Shown in pieces: positions 42,224-50,847 of a stretch of 64,000 bases of DNA (its first letter is position 1; each line of letters begins with the position of its first letter). Source of the DNA: F1-60-MAGs163 sp046091165 (GTDB taxonomy: Bacteria > Actinomycetota > Thermoleophilia > Solirubrobacterales > Solirubrobacteraceae); NCBI GenBank assembly GCA_046091165.1, contig JBJTBE010000008.1, positions 1 to 64,000 of the forward strand, read 5' to 3'. The position numbers and the translations under genes are program-made. The notes beneath the pieces were generated by a model, which had not been told where the DNA came from, made no database searches, and saw only the letters and a list, made by a program, of their open reading frames with translations.

Positions 42224-43048
42224 GTGCCGGCCCTGCCGCTGATCATCGCCACTCTCGCCGCGCTGCTCCTGGCCGGCCCGGTGATCCGCTTCCTGGCCGC
42301 CGGCGGCCACCTCCGGCCCAACTACCGGGGGCGCGAGCTTCCGTGCCCGCTGGGTCTCCTGATCGTGGCCGCCGCGGTCTTCGCGCTGGCTCCGCTCGCG
42401 CTGGCCGCCGGCCTGTTCGACGCGGACACGCTCGACGTCGCCGGGCTCTTCCTCGTCCTGGGCGTGGCGCTGCTCGGCCTGGCCGACGATGCCTATGCCG
42501 GCGAGTCCCGGGGGTGGCGCGGCCACGCCCGGGCCGTGATCGGCGGCGGCTTCTCGACCGGGCTGCTCAAGGCCGCTGGGACCTTCGGCCTGGCACTGGC
42601 CTGGTCGGCGCTCAACCGGCAGGGCATCGCCGACTTCCTGCTGGCGACCCTGGTGATCGTGCTCAGCACCAACCTCTTCAACCTCCTGGACCTGCGCCCG
42701 GGGAGGTCGGTGAAGGCGTTTCTCGCCCTGGTGATCGTGGGCAGCCTTATCGCCCTTGACGCCGGGCCGCTCCTCGACCTCGGGCTCTGGGCCGGACCGA
42801 TCGTCGTGGCCGGGCTGCTCGACCTGCGCGAGCGCGGCATGCTGGGGGACACCGGCTCCAACGTGGTCGGCGTGGTCGCCGGGCTCTGGCTCGTGCTGAC
42901 TCTCGACACCACCGGGATGGCGAGTGCCGCCGGTGTGCTCGTTGTAATGACCGTCTACGGGGAGCTCAGGTCGATCAATTCCCTGATCGAGGGCACTCCG
43001 GGACTTCGTCACCTAGACTCAATTGGGAGAGTAAGAGCCAGTGCCTGA
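42224..43048 (+). CDS. MraY/GT4-like polytopic membrane protein
   Basis: 274 residues, about nine membrane helices. GLADDAYAG, LSTNLFNLLDLRPGRSVKAF and ERGMLGDTGSNVVGVVAGL fall where polyprenyl-phosphate sugar-1-phosphate transferases (MraY, WecA) have their DD, NxxNxxDG and G-D motifs. The second motif is altered: D-G-x-D-G-L reads D-L-R-P-G-R. It may therefore be a diverged lipid-linked sugar transferase or an inactive relative. GTG start with TAGGTT 6 nt upstream. Overlaps pyrG by 8 nt, so probably co-transcribed with it. Confidence 0.72.
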   Translation: MPALPLIIATLAALLLAGPVIRFLAAGGHLRPNYRGRELPCPLGLLIVAAAVFALAPLALAAGLFDADTLDVAGLFLVLGVALLGLADDAYAGESRGWRGHARAVIGGGFSTGLLKAAGTFGLALAWSALNRQGIADFLLATLVIVLSTNLFNLLDLRPGRSVKAFLALVIVGSLIALDAGPLLDLGLWAGPIVVAGLLDLRERGMLGDTGSNVVGVVAGLWLVLTLDTTGMASAAGVLVVMTVYGELRSINSLIEGTPGLRHLDSIGRVRASA

Positions 43049-44723
43049 TCGCCAGCGTAATCCCCGCCACATCTTCGTAACCGGGGGAGTGGTCTCCTCA
43101 CTGGGGAAGGGCATCGCCGCCGCGTCGATCGGCCGGCTCCTCGTGAGCCGCGGCCTCACGGTTGGGCTCCAGAAGTTCGACCCTTACATCAATGTCGATC
43201 CGGGGACGATGTCGCCTTACCAGCACGGGGAGGTCTTCGTCACCGAGGACGGCGCCGAGACCGACCTCGACCTGGGCCACTACGAGCGCTTCACCGACTC
43301 AAACACCTCGCGGGCCTCCAACGTGACCGCCGGCGGCGTCTACGACTCGGTCATCCGCCGCGAGCGGCGGGGCGACTACCTCGGGGCCACCGTCCAGGTC
43401 GTTCCCCACATCACCGACGAGATCAAGAACCGGGTGCGCCTCATCGCCGAGACCAGCGCGGTCGACGTGGTCATCACCGAGATCGGCGGCACCGTGGGCG
43501 ACATCGAGTCGCTTCCGTTCCTGGAGGCGATCCGCCAGTTCCCGGTCGACGTAGGTCGGCGGGACTGCATGTTCATCCACCTCACGCTCGTTCCCTACAT
43601 CGGTCACGCCGGCGAGCTGAAGACGAAGCCCACCCAGCACTCGGTTAACGAGCTCAGGCGGATCGGCATCCAGCCCGACATGCTCCTCTGTCGCAGCGAG
43701 GCAGAGCTCTCCGAGGACATCCGCAGGAAGATCGCGCTCTTTGCCTCGCTCCCGGTCGATGCGGTGGTCTCGGCCAAGGACGTGGGGGACATCTACGAGG
43801 TCCCGCTCTGGTACCGCAACCAGGGCGTCGACGCATTCATCTGCGAGACCCTCGGCCTCGAGGCTCCGGAGGCCGACCTTGGCGAGTGGGAGCGAGTCGT
43901 CCAGCGCACCGCGGAGGCCGAGCAGCCGGTGAAGATCGCCCTCGTCGGAAAGTACGTCGAACTGGAGGACGCCTACAAGTCGGTCTCGGAGGCGCTGCGC
44001 CACAGCGGGGCCCATGCCGGGGCGAAGGTCGAGATCGACTGGGTCGACTCCGAGGAGCTCGCCGACGACGAGGTCGCCAGGGAGCGCCTCGGGGGAGCCG
44101 GCGGGATCCTGGTCCCCGGCGGCTTCGGGGGCAGGGGGATCGAAGGCAAGATCCGCGCGGTGAAGTTCGCGCGCGAGGAGGGGATCCCCTACCTGGGGAT
44201 CTGCCTCGGCATGCAGATGGCCGTTTGCGAGTTCGCGCGCCACGTCGCCGGCATGGACGGCGCCAACTCCACCGAGTTCGACCTCGAGACCGAGTGGCCG
44301 GTCATCGACCTGCTGCCCGAGCAGAAGGAGGTCTCCGACCTCGGCGGCACGATGAGGCTCGGGGCCGACCCGATCAAGCTCCACGACGGGACCATTGCCC
44401 GCGAGATCTACGGCGAGGCGGTCGTCTACGAGCGTCACCGCCACCGGTACGAGGTCTCGATCACCCTCCGCAAGCGCCTCGAGGACGCGGGGCTCGTGGT
44501 CTGCGGGACCTCCCCCGATGAGCGCCTCGTCGAGGCCGTCGAGCTGCCGCGCGGCGAGCACCCGTTCTTCGTGGCCGCCCAGTACCACCCCGAGTTCAAG
44601 TCCCGGCCGGAGCGCCCGGCCCCGCTGTTCCGCGAGTTCGTTGCCGCGGCCCTGGACCGTTCCGGCGGCGAGCGCCTGGTCGACCCGGCGGGGGAGATCC
44701 GCGCCGGGCGCGCCTCCGGCTGA
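43041..44723 (+). CDS. pyrG: CTP synthase
   Basis: Makes CTP from UTP with glutamine. 560 residues: N-terminal synthetase GGVVSSLGKGIAAASIGRLL, DPYINVDPGTMSPYQHGEVF, EIGGTVGDIES; C-terminal glutaminase with GICLGMQMAVCEF (nucleophile Cys) and AAQYHPEFKSRP (His, Glu). GTG start; GGGAGAG lies 11 nt before it inside the preceding gene, and TAGACT at 43014..43019 could give a short-leader promoter. Confidence 0.97.
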   Translation: MPDRQRNPRHIFVTGGVVSSLGKGIAAASIGRLLVSRGLTVGLQKFDPYINVDPGTMSPYQHGEVFVTEDGAETDLDLGHYERFTDSNTSRASNVTAGGVYDSVIRRERRGDYLGATVQVVPHITDEIKNRVRLIAETSAVDVVITEIGGTVGDIESLPFLEAIRQFPVDVGRRDCMFIHLTLVPYIGHAGELKTKPTQHSVNELRRIGIQPDMLLCRSEAELSEDIRRKIALFASLPVDAVVSAKDVGDIYEVPLWYRNQGVDAFICETLGLEAPEADLGEWERVVQRTAEAEQPVKIALVGKYVELEDAYKSVSEALRHSGAHAGAKVEIDWVDSEELADDEVARERLGGAGGILVPGGFGGRGIEGKIRAVKFAREEGIPYLGICLGMQMAVCEFARHVAGMDGANSTEFDLETEWPVIDLLPEQKEVSDLGGTMRLGADPIKLHDGTIAREIYGEAVVYERHRHRYEVSITLRKRLEDAGLVVCGTSPDERLVEAVELPRGEHPFFVAAQYHPEFKSRPERPAPLFREFVAAALDRSGGERLVDPAGEIRAGRASG

Positions 44724-44730
44724 GGGCTCC

Positions 44731-45879
44731 GTGCGCCGCGCCTCCGAGCTGGAGCAGCGGCGCCTGGGGGAGACGTTTGCCCGGCTCTGCTCGATCTCCA
44801 GTCCCTCCGGCCACGAGCGCGGAGTGGCCGAGTACCTCCAGGCCGAGCTGGGGGCGATGGGTGTCGAGGTAAGCGAGGACGACAGCGCCGACCGGCTGGG
44901 AGGCGACTGCGGGAACCTCTTCGCCCGCGTAGGCCCCACCGACGCACCGCAGCTCCTGCTCTGTGCCCACATGGACACCGTCGGCGACGAGCGCGCCGTG
45001 CGGCCGGTTTTCCGAGACGGGGGATGGGAGAGCGACGACGAGGCGATCCTGGGGGCCGACAACAAGGCCGCGGTCGCAGTGATCGTCGAGCTGGCCCGCC
45101 GGGTGGCCATCGAGGGTGCCCCCGTGGGCGTCGAGCTCTGCTTCACGGTGCGGGAGGAGCAGGCGCTGCGGGGCGCCTACGAGGTGGACACCGGACGATT
45201 CAGCTCCGCGGTCGGGTACGTCTTCGACCACGCCACCCCGATAGGCGAGGTCATCTCGGCCTCCCCGACCTACGTCCAGTGGGAGGCGGTGCTGGAAGGG
45301 CGCGCCGCCCACGCCGGGATCAGCCCGGAGGACGGGCGCAACGCCATCGTGGCCGCCTCCCGCGCGATCGCCCGGATTCCCTCGGGGCGGATCGACGCCA
45401 CCACCACGGCCAACGTCGCCGCGATCTTCGGGGGTACCGCGACCCACGGAACGAACATCGTCGCGCCGGACTGCCGCGTGACCGGGGAGGCGCGATCTCT
45501 CGAGGAAGGGGTGGCCGAGCGGCTGGCCGACGAGGTGGTCGAGGCCTTCCACGACGCCGCCAATGCCCCCGAATGCTCGTGCGACGTTGACGTGACCCTC
45601 GAGCGCTCGTTCGAGGGCTACCGCGTCGATCCCGACGAACCGGGCGCCAGGGCCGCGTTAGCCGCCCTGCGCTCCTGCGGCCACGAGCCGCTGCTCGTCG
45701 AGAGCGGAGGCGGCTCGGACGCCAACGCCTTCCGCAGCGCCGGTCTTCCCGTCATCAATCTCGCCAACGGAACCGAAAGGCCCCACATGCCCGACGAACG
45801 AGTCTCGGGCGAAGCGCTGGAGCAGATGCTGGACGTGACGATCGCGCTGACAGAGCAGGCAGGGGAAGAGCTTCGGTGA
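44731..45879 (+). CDS. M20 family metallopeptidase (PepT-like)
   Basis: Dinuclear zinc exopeptidase, 382 residues from GTG 44731: ISSPSGHERGVAEYL, LLCAHMDTVGDE (metal His), AILGADNKAAVAVIVELARR (bridging Asp), TVREEQALRGAYEVD (catalytic Glu), a dimerisation domain with RAAHAGISPEDGRNA, ATHGTNIVAP, and the last metal His in ERPHMPDERV. Resembles tripeptidase T-like proteins of Gram-positives. It overlaps the DUF3866 gene by 4 nt, indicating one operon. Confidence 0.9.
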   Translation: MRRASELEQRRLGETFARLCSISSPSGHERGVAEYLQAELGAMGVEVSEDDSADRLGGDCGNLFARVGPTDAPQLLLCAHMDTVGDERAVRPVFRDGGWESDDEAILGADNKAAVAVIVELARRVAIEGAPVGVELCFTVREEQALRGAYEVDTGRFSSAVGYVFDHATPIGEVISASPTYVQWEAVLEGRAAHAGISPEDGRNAIVAASRAIARIPSGRIDATTTANVAAIFGGTATHGTNIVAPDCRVTGEARSLEEGVAERLADEVVEAFHDAANAPECSCDVDVTLERSFEGYRVDPDEPGARAALAALRSCGHEPLLVESGGGSDANAFRSAGLPVINLANGTERPHMPDERVSGEALEQMLDVTIALTEQAGEELR

Positions 45880-46892
45880 GGCTCGTCCTGCGGCGGGCGA
45901 CGGTTCTCAGCTCCGAGGACTGCGTCGAAGGGGCCGAGCAGCGGCTGGTGGCCGAGGTCGAGGGCCTCGGCGAACGGGAGGCGGTCTCCGACTCCTCGCT
46001 CTACGGGCTCTCCGAGGCCGGGGACGAGGTCATCGTCAACGTCCAGGCCGGTGAGCTCGGGCTGGGCTCGGGCGGCTTCGACATCGTGCACGCCAACCTG
46101 ACCCGCGGCCTGGCCGGGGAGGGGCTGGACGGCGCCCACGTGATGAAGCTCAACTACTCCTCGCTCCAGCACGCCGTCGTTCCGGTCGAGGACGAGGAGC
46201 CGCCCGCGGTCGGCGGACGCCCCGTTGCCGCCTGCCTTCTCCACGGCCAGCTTGCCCCGCTGGCGTGGGCGTTCTCCCAGGCGGCCCCGCAGGCCACGCT
46301 GGGGCTCGTCCAGGGCGCGGGAGGCGCCCTCCCCGGAAACCATTCCCGTACCGTCGTAGAGCTGCGCCGCCGCGGCCTTCTCGGGGGCTTCATCACCGCC
46401 GGGCCGGCCTACGGGGGCGAACTGGAGGCGATCACGGTTGCCGGTGCCATCGCGCACGGCCTGGGGGTGCTGGGCTGGGATGCCGTGGTCTGCGCGCCGG
46501 GGCCGGGAATCATCGGGTCGGGCTCGAGGCTGGGGAGCGGCGCGCTCGCCGCTGCCGAGGCACTGAACGCCGCCATCGGGCTCGAGGCCCTGGCGCTCCT
46601 GGTCCCCCGGCTCTCCGACAGCGACCCGCGGGAGCGCCACCGCGGCGTCTCCCACCACACCCGCACCGTCGCCTCCCTGGTACTCGGCCCGGGGCTGGTT
46701 GCCTGGCCGCTGGGTTCGGAGGCCGGGCAGCTCGGGGAGCTGGCGGCGCGCGAGGGGCAGGCCGACCTCGCGGGTTACGCGGCGAGCGGGCTGCCCACCA
46801 GCACGATGGGCCGCTCGATCGAGGAGGACCCCGCCTTCTTCGCGGCCGGCCTGGCCGGCGGCTCGGTATTGGCCGGCCTGGTGGCCGGCTGA
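45876..46892 (+). CDS. DUF3866 family protein
   Basis: 338 residues, recognised as DUF3866 by an N-terminal ELGLGSGGFDIVHANLT, MKLNYSSLQHAVVPVE, and a C-terminal GVSHHTRTVASLVLGP. No signal peptide or membrane helix is obvious. The family has no known activity. In other genomes it also lies near M20 peptidases or Nudix hydrolases; here it sits between M20 and xerD, the place of a Nudix gene in mycobacteria. Confidence 0.85.
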   Translation: MRLVLRRATVLSSEDCVEGAEQRLVAEVEGLGEREAVSDSSLYGLSEAGDEVIVNVQAGELGLGSGGFDIVHANLTRGLAGEGLDGAHVMKLNYSSLQHAVVPVEDEEPPAVGGRPVAACLLHGQLAPLAWAFSQAAPQATLGLVQGAGGALPGNHSRTVVELRRRGLLGGFITAGPAYGGELEAITVAGAIAHGLGVLGWDAVVCAPGPGIIGSGSRLGSGALAAAEALNAAIGLEALALLVPRLSDSDPRERHRGVSHHTRTVASLVLGPGLVAWPLGSEAGQLGELAAREGQADLAGYAASGLPTSTMGRSIEEDPAFFAAGLAGGSVLAGLVAG

Positions 46893-46950
46893 GCCCGCAC
46901 CGGCGGTTGCAGCGGCGAGGAGAGCCCGTCCGCGCGCCGAAAGCGGTTGG

Positions 46951-47883
46951 GTGCCCGGCACCCCTTCCCAGCCCTTCGACGGCCACGTGCGCGACTTCCT
47001 CGCGTACCTCGAGCTCGAGCGCGGCCTGTCGCGAAACACGCTGGACGCCTACCGCACCGACCTCACGCAGTACGGGGCCTGGCTCGCAGCGCGCGGCCTG
47101 GACCCGCTCGAGGCCAGTCACCCGCAGCTGGCCGGCTTTCTCGACCACCTGGTGGCCGGTGACGACGAGCGGCCGCCGGCCTCCCCGGCGACTATCCAGC
47201 GCAAGACCGCCTGCCTGCGCTCCTTCTATCGCCACCTGCGCCGCGATCAGCTGATCGACCATGACCCGACCTCCGAGCTCAAGTCGCCGGGCCGGAGCCG
47301 CCGGCTGCCCCGCGTACTCACCCGGGACGAGGTCGACCGGCTTCTGGCCGCGCCGGCCGGCGGCTCACCGGCCGCCCAGCGCGACCGTGCGCTCCTGGAG
47401 GTCATGTACGCCTGCGGCCTGCGGGCCTCCGAGGCGACCGGCCTGCGGGTGTCGGACATCGACCTCGACGAGGGCCTGTTGCGGGCGACCGGCAAGGGCT
47501 CGAAGGAGCGCCTGGTCCCGGTCGGCCGCACCGCGGTGAGCGCACTTCGCACGTGGATCCACAGCGGCCGGCCGGAGATGGTCGGCTTCCGGGAGGAGTC
47601 GGCGCTCTTCGTCAACCAGCGTGGGGGTCCGCTGAGCCGCCAGGGGCTCTACAAGATCATCCGGGGCCACGCACAGGCCGCCGGGCTGGAGGGCCGGATG
47701 AGCCCGCACACCCTGCGCCACAGCTTCGCCACCCACCTGCTCGCCGGCGGCTGTGACCTGCGAGTGCTCCAGGAGATGCTCGGCCACGCCGATATCGCCA
47801 CGACGCAGATCTACACCCATCTCTCCGCCGAGCGGCTCAAGGACCAGTACTTCAGCGCCCATCCGCGGGCCCTGGCCTCCTGA
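46951..47883 (+). CDS. xerD: Tyrosine recombinase XerD
   Basis: Resolves chromosome dimers at dif with XerC. 310 residues from GTG 46951: N-terminal SAM-like domain (FLAYLELERGLSRNTLDAY), catalytic Arg in ACGLRASEATGL, Lys in GKGSKERLVPVG, HTLRHSFATHLL (H-x-x-R), LGHADIATTQIYTHLS with the His and the nucleophile Tyr. Context next to pyrG supports chromosomal XerD over a mobile integrase. Confidence 0.93.
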   Translation: MPGTPSQPFDGHVRDFLAYLELERGLSRNTLDAYRTDLTQYGAWLAARGLDPLEASHPQLAGFLDHLVAGDDERPPASPATIQRKTACLRSFYRHLRRDQLIDHDPTSELKSPGRSRRLPRVLTRDEVDRLLAAPAGGSPAAQRDRALLEVMYACGLRASEATGLRVSDIDLDEGLLRATGKGSKERLVPVGRTAVSALRTWIHSGRPEMVGFREESALFVNQRGGPLSRQGLYKIIRGHAQAAGLEGRMSPHTLRHSFATHLLAGGCDLRVLQEMLGHADIATTQIYTHLSAERLKDQYFSAHPRALAS

Positions 47884-47906
47884 ACCCGCGGGCAGCAGGC
47901 GCGCCA

Positions 47907-47918
47907 TAAGCTGGGCCG
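47907..47918 (+). promoter_or_regulatory. Candidate leaderless -10 box for mutM
   Basis: TAAGCT (47907..47912) is followed by 6 nt and GTG 47919. Confidence 0.5.
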
Positions 47919-48761
47919 GTGCCCGAGCTTCCCGAGGTGGAGACGATCCGCCGGTCGCTGGCCCCCTTCGTCGAGGGTCGCCGGATCACGCGGCTCGAGG
48001 TCCTCGATCCCCGCTGGTGCCGGCCGGCGGCTCCCGCGGAGCTCGCCGACGCCGTCCACGGGCGCACGGTCGAAGGGCTTGCGCGCCGCGGCAAGTACCT
48101 CGTCTTCGACCTGAGCGGGGAGCTCTTCCTGGTCTGTCACCTGCGGATGACCGGCAACTTCCTCTATGACGCCCCCGAGGCGACCGACTACCAGCGGGCG
48201 GCCTTTGCCCTCGACGACGGCCACTGGCTGCGCTACTGCGACGTCCGGCGCTTCGGTACTGCCGACCTCCTTGCCGGGGAGCCCGCGCTCGAGGCCTTCT
48301 TCGCCGGCCGGCTGGGTATCGAGCCGCTCGACGGTGCCCTCGACGGCCCTGCGCTCCGGGAGCTGGCCCGCGGGCGGAGGGCGCCGGTGAAGAGCTTCCT
48401 GCTGGACCAGCGGATGGTCGCCGGCATCGGCAACATCTACGCCGACGAGGCTCTCTATCGGGCACGTATCCATCCCCTGCGCCCGGCCGGTCGTCTTCGC
48501 GCCGGCCAGTACGACGAGCTCTCGGAGGCGATCGCCGGCGCCCTGGCGGCAGGGCTGGAAGCGGGGGGAGCGACCATCGACGACTTTCGCCACCCCGACG
48601 GCCTCTACGGCTCCTTCCAGGACGAGTTCCAGGTCCACCGTCGCGAGGGAGAGCCCTGCGGGCGCTGCGGGCGGGAGATCCGGAAGCTGACCGTCGCGGG
48701 CCGCGGGACCTACGTCTGCGAGTCCTGCCAGCCCAGGCCGCGCCGTGCGGTCAGGCGGTGA
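47919..48761 (+). CDS. mutM: Formamidopyrimidine-DNA glycosylase
   Basis: Removes 8-oxoG and FaPy lesions and nicks the strand. 280 residues: catalytic Pro2/Glu3 in PELPEVETIRRSL, Lys in RRGKYLVFDL, H2TH region VAGIGNIYADEALYRARIHP, and the zinc finger CGRCGREIRKL ending YVCESCQ. Complete. The end overlaps the convergent glutaredoxin gene by 11 bp. Confidence 0.96.
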   Translation: MPELPEVETIRRSLAPFVEGRRITRLEVLDPRWCRPAAPAELADAVHGRTVEGLARRGKYLVFDLSGELFLVCHLRMTGNFLYDAPEATDYQRAAFALDDGHWLRYCDVRRFGTADLLAGEPALEAFFAGRLGIEPLDGALDGPALRELARGRRAPVKSFLLDQRMVAGIGNIYADEALYRARIHPLRPAGRLRAGQYDELSEAIAGALAAGLEAGGATIDDFRHPDGLYGSFQDEFQVHRREGEPCGRCGREIRKLTVAGRGTYVCESCQPRPRRAVRR

Positions 48762-49002
48762 GCTCGGCCAGGCGGCCGCTGGCGTCGGCCTGCTGCAGCT
48801 CGTTGAAGCCGCCGATCAGCTCCTCACCGACGAAGACCTGCGGAAAGGTCATCATGCCGGTTCGCGCCGCCAGCTCGGCCCGTCCCTCCGGGTCCTTTGA
48901 GAGATTGATCTCCTCGAACTCCAGGCCGCGGCTCTCGAGGAGCGCCTTGGCCTGGGAGCAGTAGGGGCACGGCTCCGTGGAATACATTCTGATCTCACTC
49001 AT
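48751..49002 (-). CDS. Glutaredoxin
   Basis: 83 residues, thioredoxin fold. Active site CPYC (YSTEPCPYCSQAKALLESRG), the cis-Pro region MTFPQVFVGEELIGGFNEL. The CPYC site is the dithiol class. The electron donor (glutathione or mycothiol) cannot be told. TAGCGT lies 10 nt upstream of the ATG, shared with the 39-bp gap to recO. Confidence 0.92.
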   Translation of the reverse strand: MSEIRMYSTEPCPYCSQAKALLESRGLEFEEINLSKDPEGRAELAARTGMMTFPQVFVGEELIGGFNELQQADASGRLAELTA

Positions 49003-49041
49003 CGCACAGGCAACGCTAGCGCCTGGCGCCCCGGGGGCCTG

Positions 49042-49758
49042 ATGCCGGGGCCGCTGCACACCGAGGCGGTGGTGCTCAGGTCGATCCGCTACGGGGAGGC
49101 CGACCGCATCCTTCACCTCTACAGCAGCGACCGTGGCCGGCTCAGTGCGATTGCGAAGGGTTCGAGGCGCTCGGGGAGCCGCTTCGGTGGACGGCTCGAG
49201 CCTTTCTTTCGCCTGAAGCTCGACCTGCACGAGGGCCGGAGCGACCTCCTGACCGTCACCGGGGCCGAGACGGTGAGCGCGTACCCGCGCCTGCGGGAGG
49301 ACCCGGACGCGATCACGACGGCCGCGGTGGGCTGCGACGCGGTCTCGCGGCTCTTTGACTCCGACGAGCCCCACCCGGAGGTCTTCAACCTCCTGTGCAC
49401 CTTCCTGGCCGTCCTGGACGGCAACCCGGGGCAGGCCGGGCCGGCCCTCCAGGTCGCCTTTCGGCTGAAGCTCCTGCTGGCCGCCGGGCTCGCGCCCCAG
49501 CTGCGGCAGTGCGCGCGCTGCGGGGCCGTCGAGGGGATCACCGGCTTCTCGCCGGCGGCCGGGGGAGTGGTCTGCCTCTCGTGCGAGGCCGCCTCCTTCC
49601 CGCTCGACGAGGAGGCCCACCGGTTCCTCACCGAAGCGCTCGGGACCCCTCTGGCCGAGCTCGGCGAGGCGAGCCCGAAAGCACTGCGGGCCGCGGCCCG
49701 CGCCGTCGACGAGACCGCCGAGCACCACGGCCATGTCAGGTTCCGCACGGCGGCCTGA
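49042..49758 (+). CDS. recO: DNA repair protein RecO
   Basis: Loads RecA with RecF/RecR. 238 residues: OB-fold N-terminus (VVLRSIRYGEADRILHLYS, GSRRSGSRFGGRLEPF), helical core, and a zinc site CARC...CLSC at about residues 157-180. ATG start. In many actinobacteria recO-uppS-dgt-dnaG are near each other; uppS is not between recO and dgt here. Confidence 0.92.
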   Translation: MPGPLHTEAVVLRSIRYGEADRILHLYSSDRGRLSAIAKGSRRSGSRFGGRLEPFFRLKLDLHEGRSDLLTVTGAETVSAYPRLREDPDAITTAAVGCDAVSRLFDSDEPHPEVFNLLCTFLAVLDGNPGQAGPALQVAFRLKLLLAAGLAPQLRQCARCGAVEGITGFSPAAGGVVCLSCEAASFPLDEEAHRFLTEALGTPLAELGEASPKALRAAARAVDETAEHHGHVRFRTAA

Positions 49759-49797
49759 AGTAGCGGGGGCGGGCGGAGCGCTGCAAGACTGGAAGCG

Positions 49798-50838
49798 GTG
49801 AATCCCCACGAGAACCCCGGCCCGGTCGCGTCGGCCTTTGCCGAGGCGATGGCCGCCCGCGAGGAGGAGACCCTCAGCCCGCTGGCCGCGCGCTCGTGGC
49901 CGGCGCGTCGCCAGGTGGCCGAGGAGGACTGCACGGTCCGTTCGCCCCTCCAGCGCGACCGCGACCGGATCGTCCACTCCAAGGCCTTCCGCCGCCTCAA
50001 GCACAAGACCCAGGTCTTCGTCTCGCCCGAGGGCGACCACTACCGCACGCGGCTCACCCACACGATCGAGGTCACCCAGATCGCCCGCACCGTGGCGCGC
50101 GCCCTGCGGCTCAACGAGGACCTGACCGAGGCGATCGGCCTGGGCCATGACCTGGGCCACCCGCCGTTCGGGCATATCGGCGAGGCGGTGCTCGACAGTG
50201 CGCTGGCCGAGCGTTTCGGTTCCGGCTTCCGCCATTACGAGCAGTCGCTCAGGGTGGTCGACGTGCTCGAGCGCGACGGCGCGGGCCTGAACCTGACCGA
50301 TGACGTTCGCGACGGGATCGCCTGCCATTCCGGCCGCGCTCCCGAGCCGCGCACGCTCGAGGGGGCCATCGTCCGGCTGGTGGACCGGGTGGCGTACATC
50401 AACCACGACATCGACGACGCGCTCCGGGCCGGGGTCATCGCCGAGGCCGACCTCCCGGCCGGGCCGATTTCGGCTCTCGGCAACACCGGTTCGGCGAGGA
50501 TCGACACTCTCGTCCACGACCTGATCGAGAACTCGCAGGCCGGCGGAAGCGTCGTCCAGGGGGCGGAGGCGGGTGCAGCCATGGATGAGCTTCGGAGCTG
50601 GATGTTCGACAACGTCTACCTCGGCCCCCAGGCGCGGGCCGAGCACGACCGGATCGATCGGGTGATCCGCACGCTCTTCAACCACTACAGCTCCTCGCCG
50701 GAGCTGATCCCCGATGGCGGAGGCTTTGCCGGTGACGACCTGGCGGTCCGGGTAACCGACTACATATCGGGCATGACCGACCGCTACTGCGTGCGGATAT
50801 TCGAAGAGCTCACCGTCCCCGAGTCGTTTGCCACGTAG
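49798..50838 (+). CDS. dgt: dGTP triphosphohydrolase-like HD protein
   Basis: HD-domain dNTPase, 346 residues. RDRIVHSKAFRRLKHKTQVF, RTRLTHTIEVTQIARTVARA (metal His), GLGHDLGHPPFGHIGE (HD), RHYEQSLRVVD, and VDRVAYINHDIDDAL with the last metal Asp. Hydrolyses dNTPs to deoxynucleoside and triphosphate in characterised members. GTG start, CAAGACT 7 nt upstream. Its TAG is part of the dnaG -10 box. Confidence 0.92.
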   Translation: MNPHENPGPVASAFAEAMAAREEETLSPLAARSWPARRQVAEEDCTVRSPLQRDRDRIVHSKAFRRLKHKTQVFVSPEGDHYRTRLTHTIEVTQIARTVARALRLNEDLTEAIGLGHDLGHPPFGHIGEAVLDSALAERFGSGFRHYEQSLRVVDVLERDGAGLNLTDDVRDGIACHSGRAPEPRTLEGAIVRLVDRVAYINHDIDDALRAGVIAEADLPAGPISALGNTGSARIDTLVHDLIENSQAGGSVVQGAEAGAAMDELRSWMFDNVYLGPQARAEHDRIDRVIRTLFNHYSSSPELIPDGGGFAGDDLAVRVTDYISGMTDRYCVRIFEELTVPESFAT

Positions 50839-50847
50839 GCTCAGCGC
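50836..50847 (+). promoter_or_regulatory. -10 box for dnaG that includes the dgt stop codon
   Basis: TAGGCT (50836..50841); the TAG is the dgt stop. Six nt later comes GTG 50848. Confidence 0.5.

Noticed and set aside
46951..47883. Integrase of a mobile element
   Set aside because: It lies in the conserved pyrG-xerD neighbourhood, with no attachment site, repeats or phage genes nearby.
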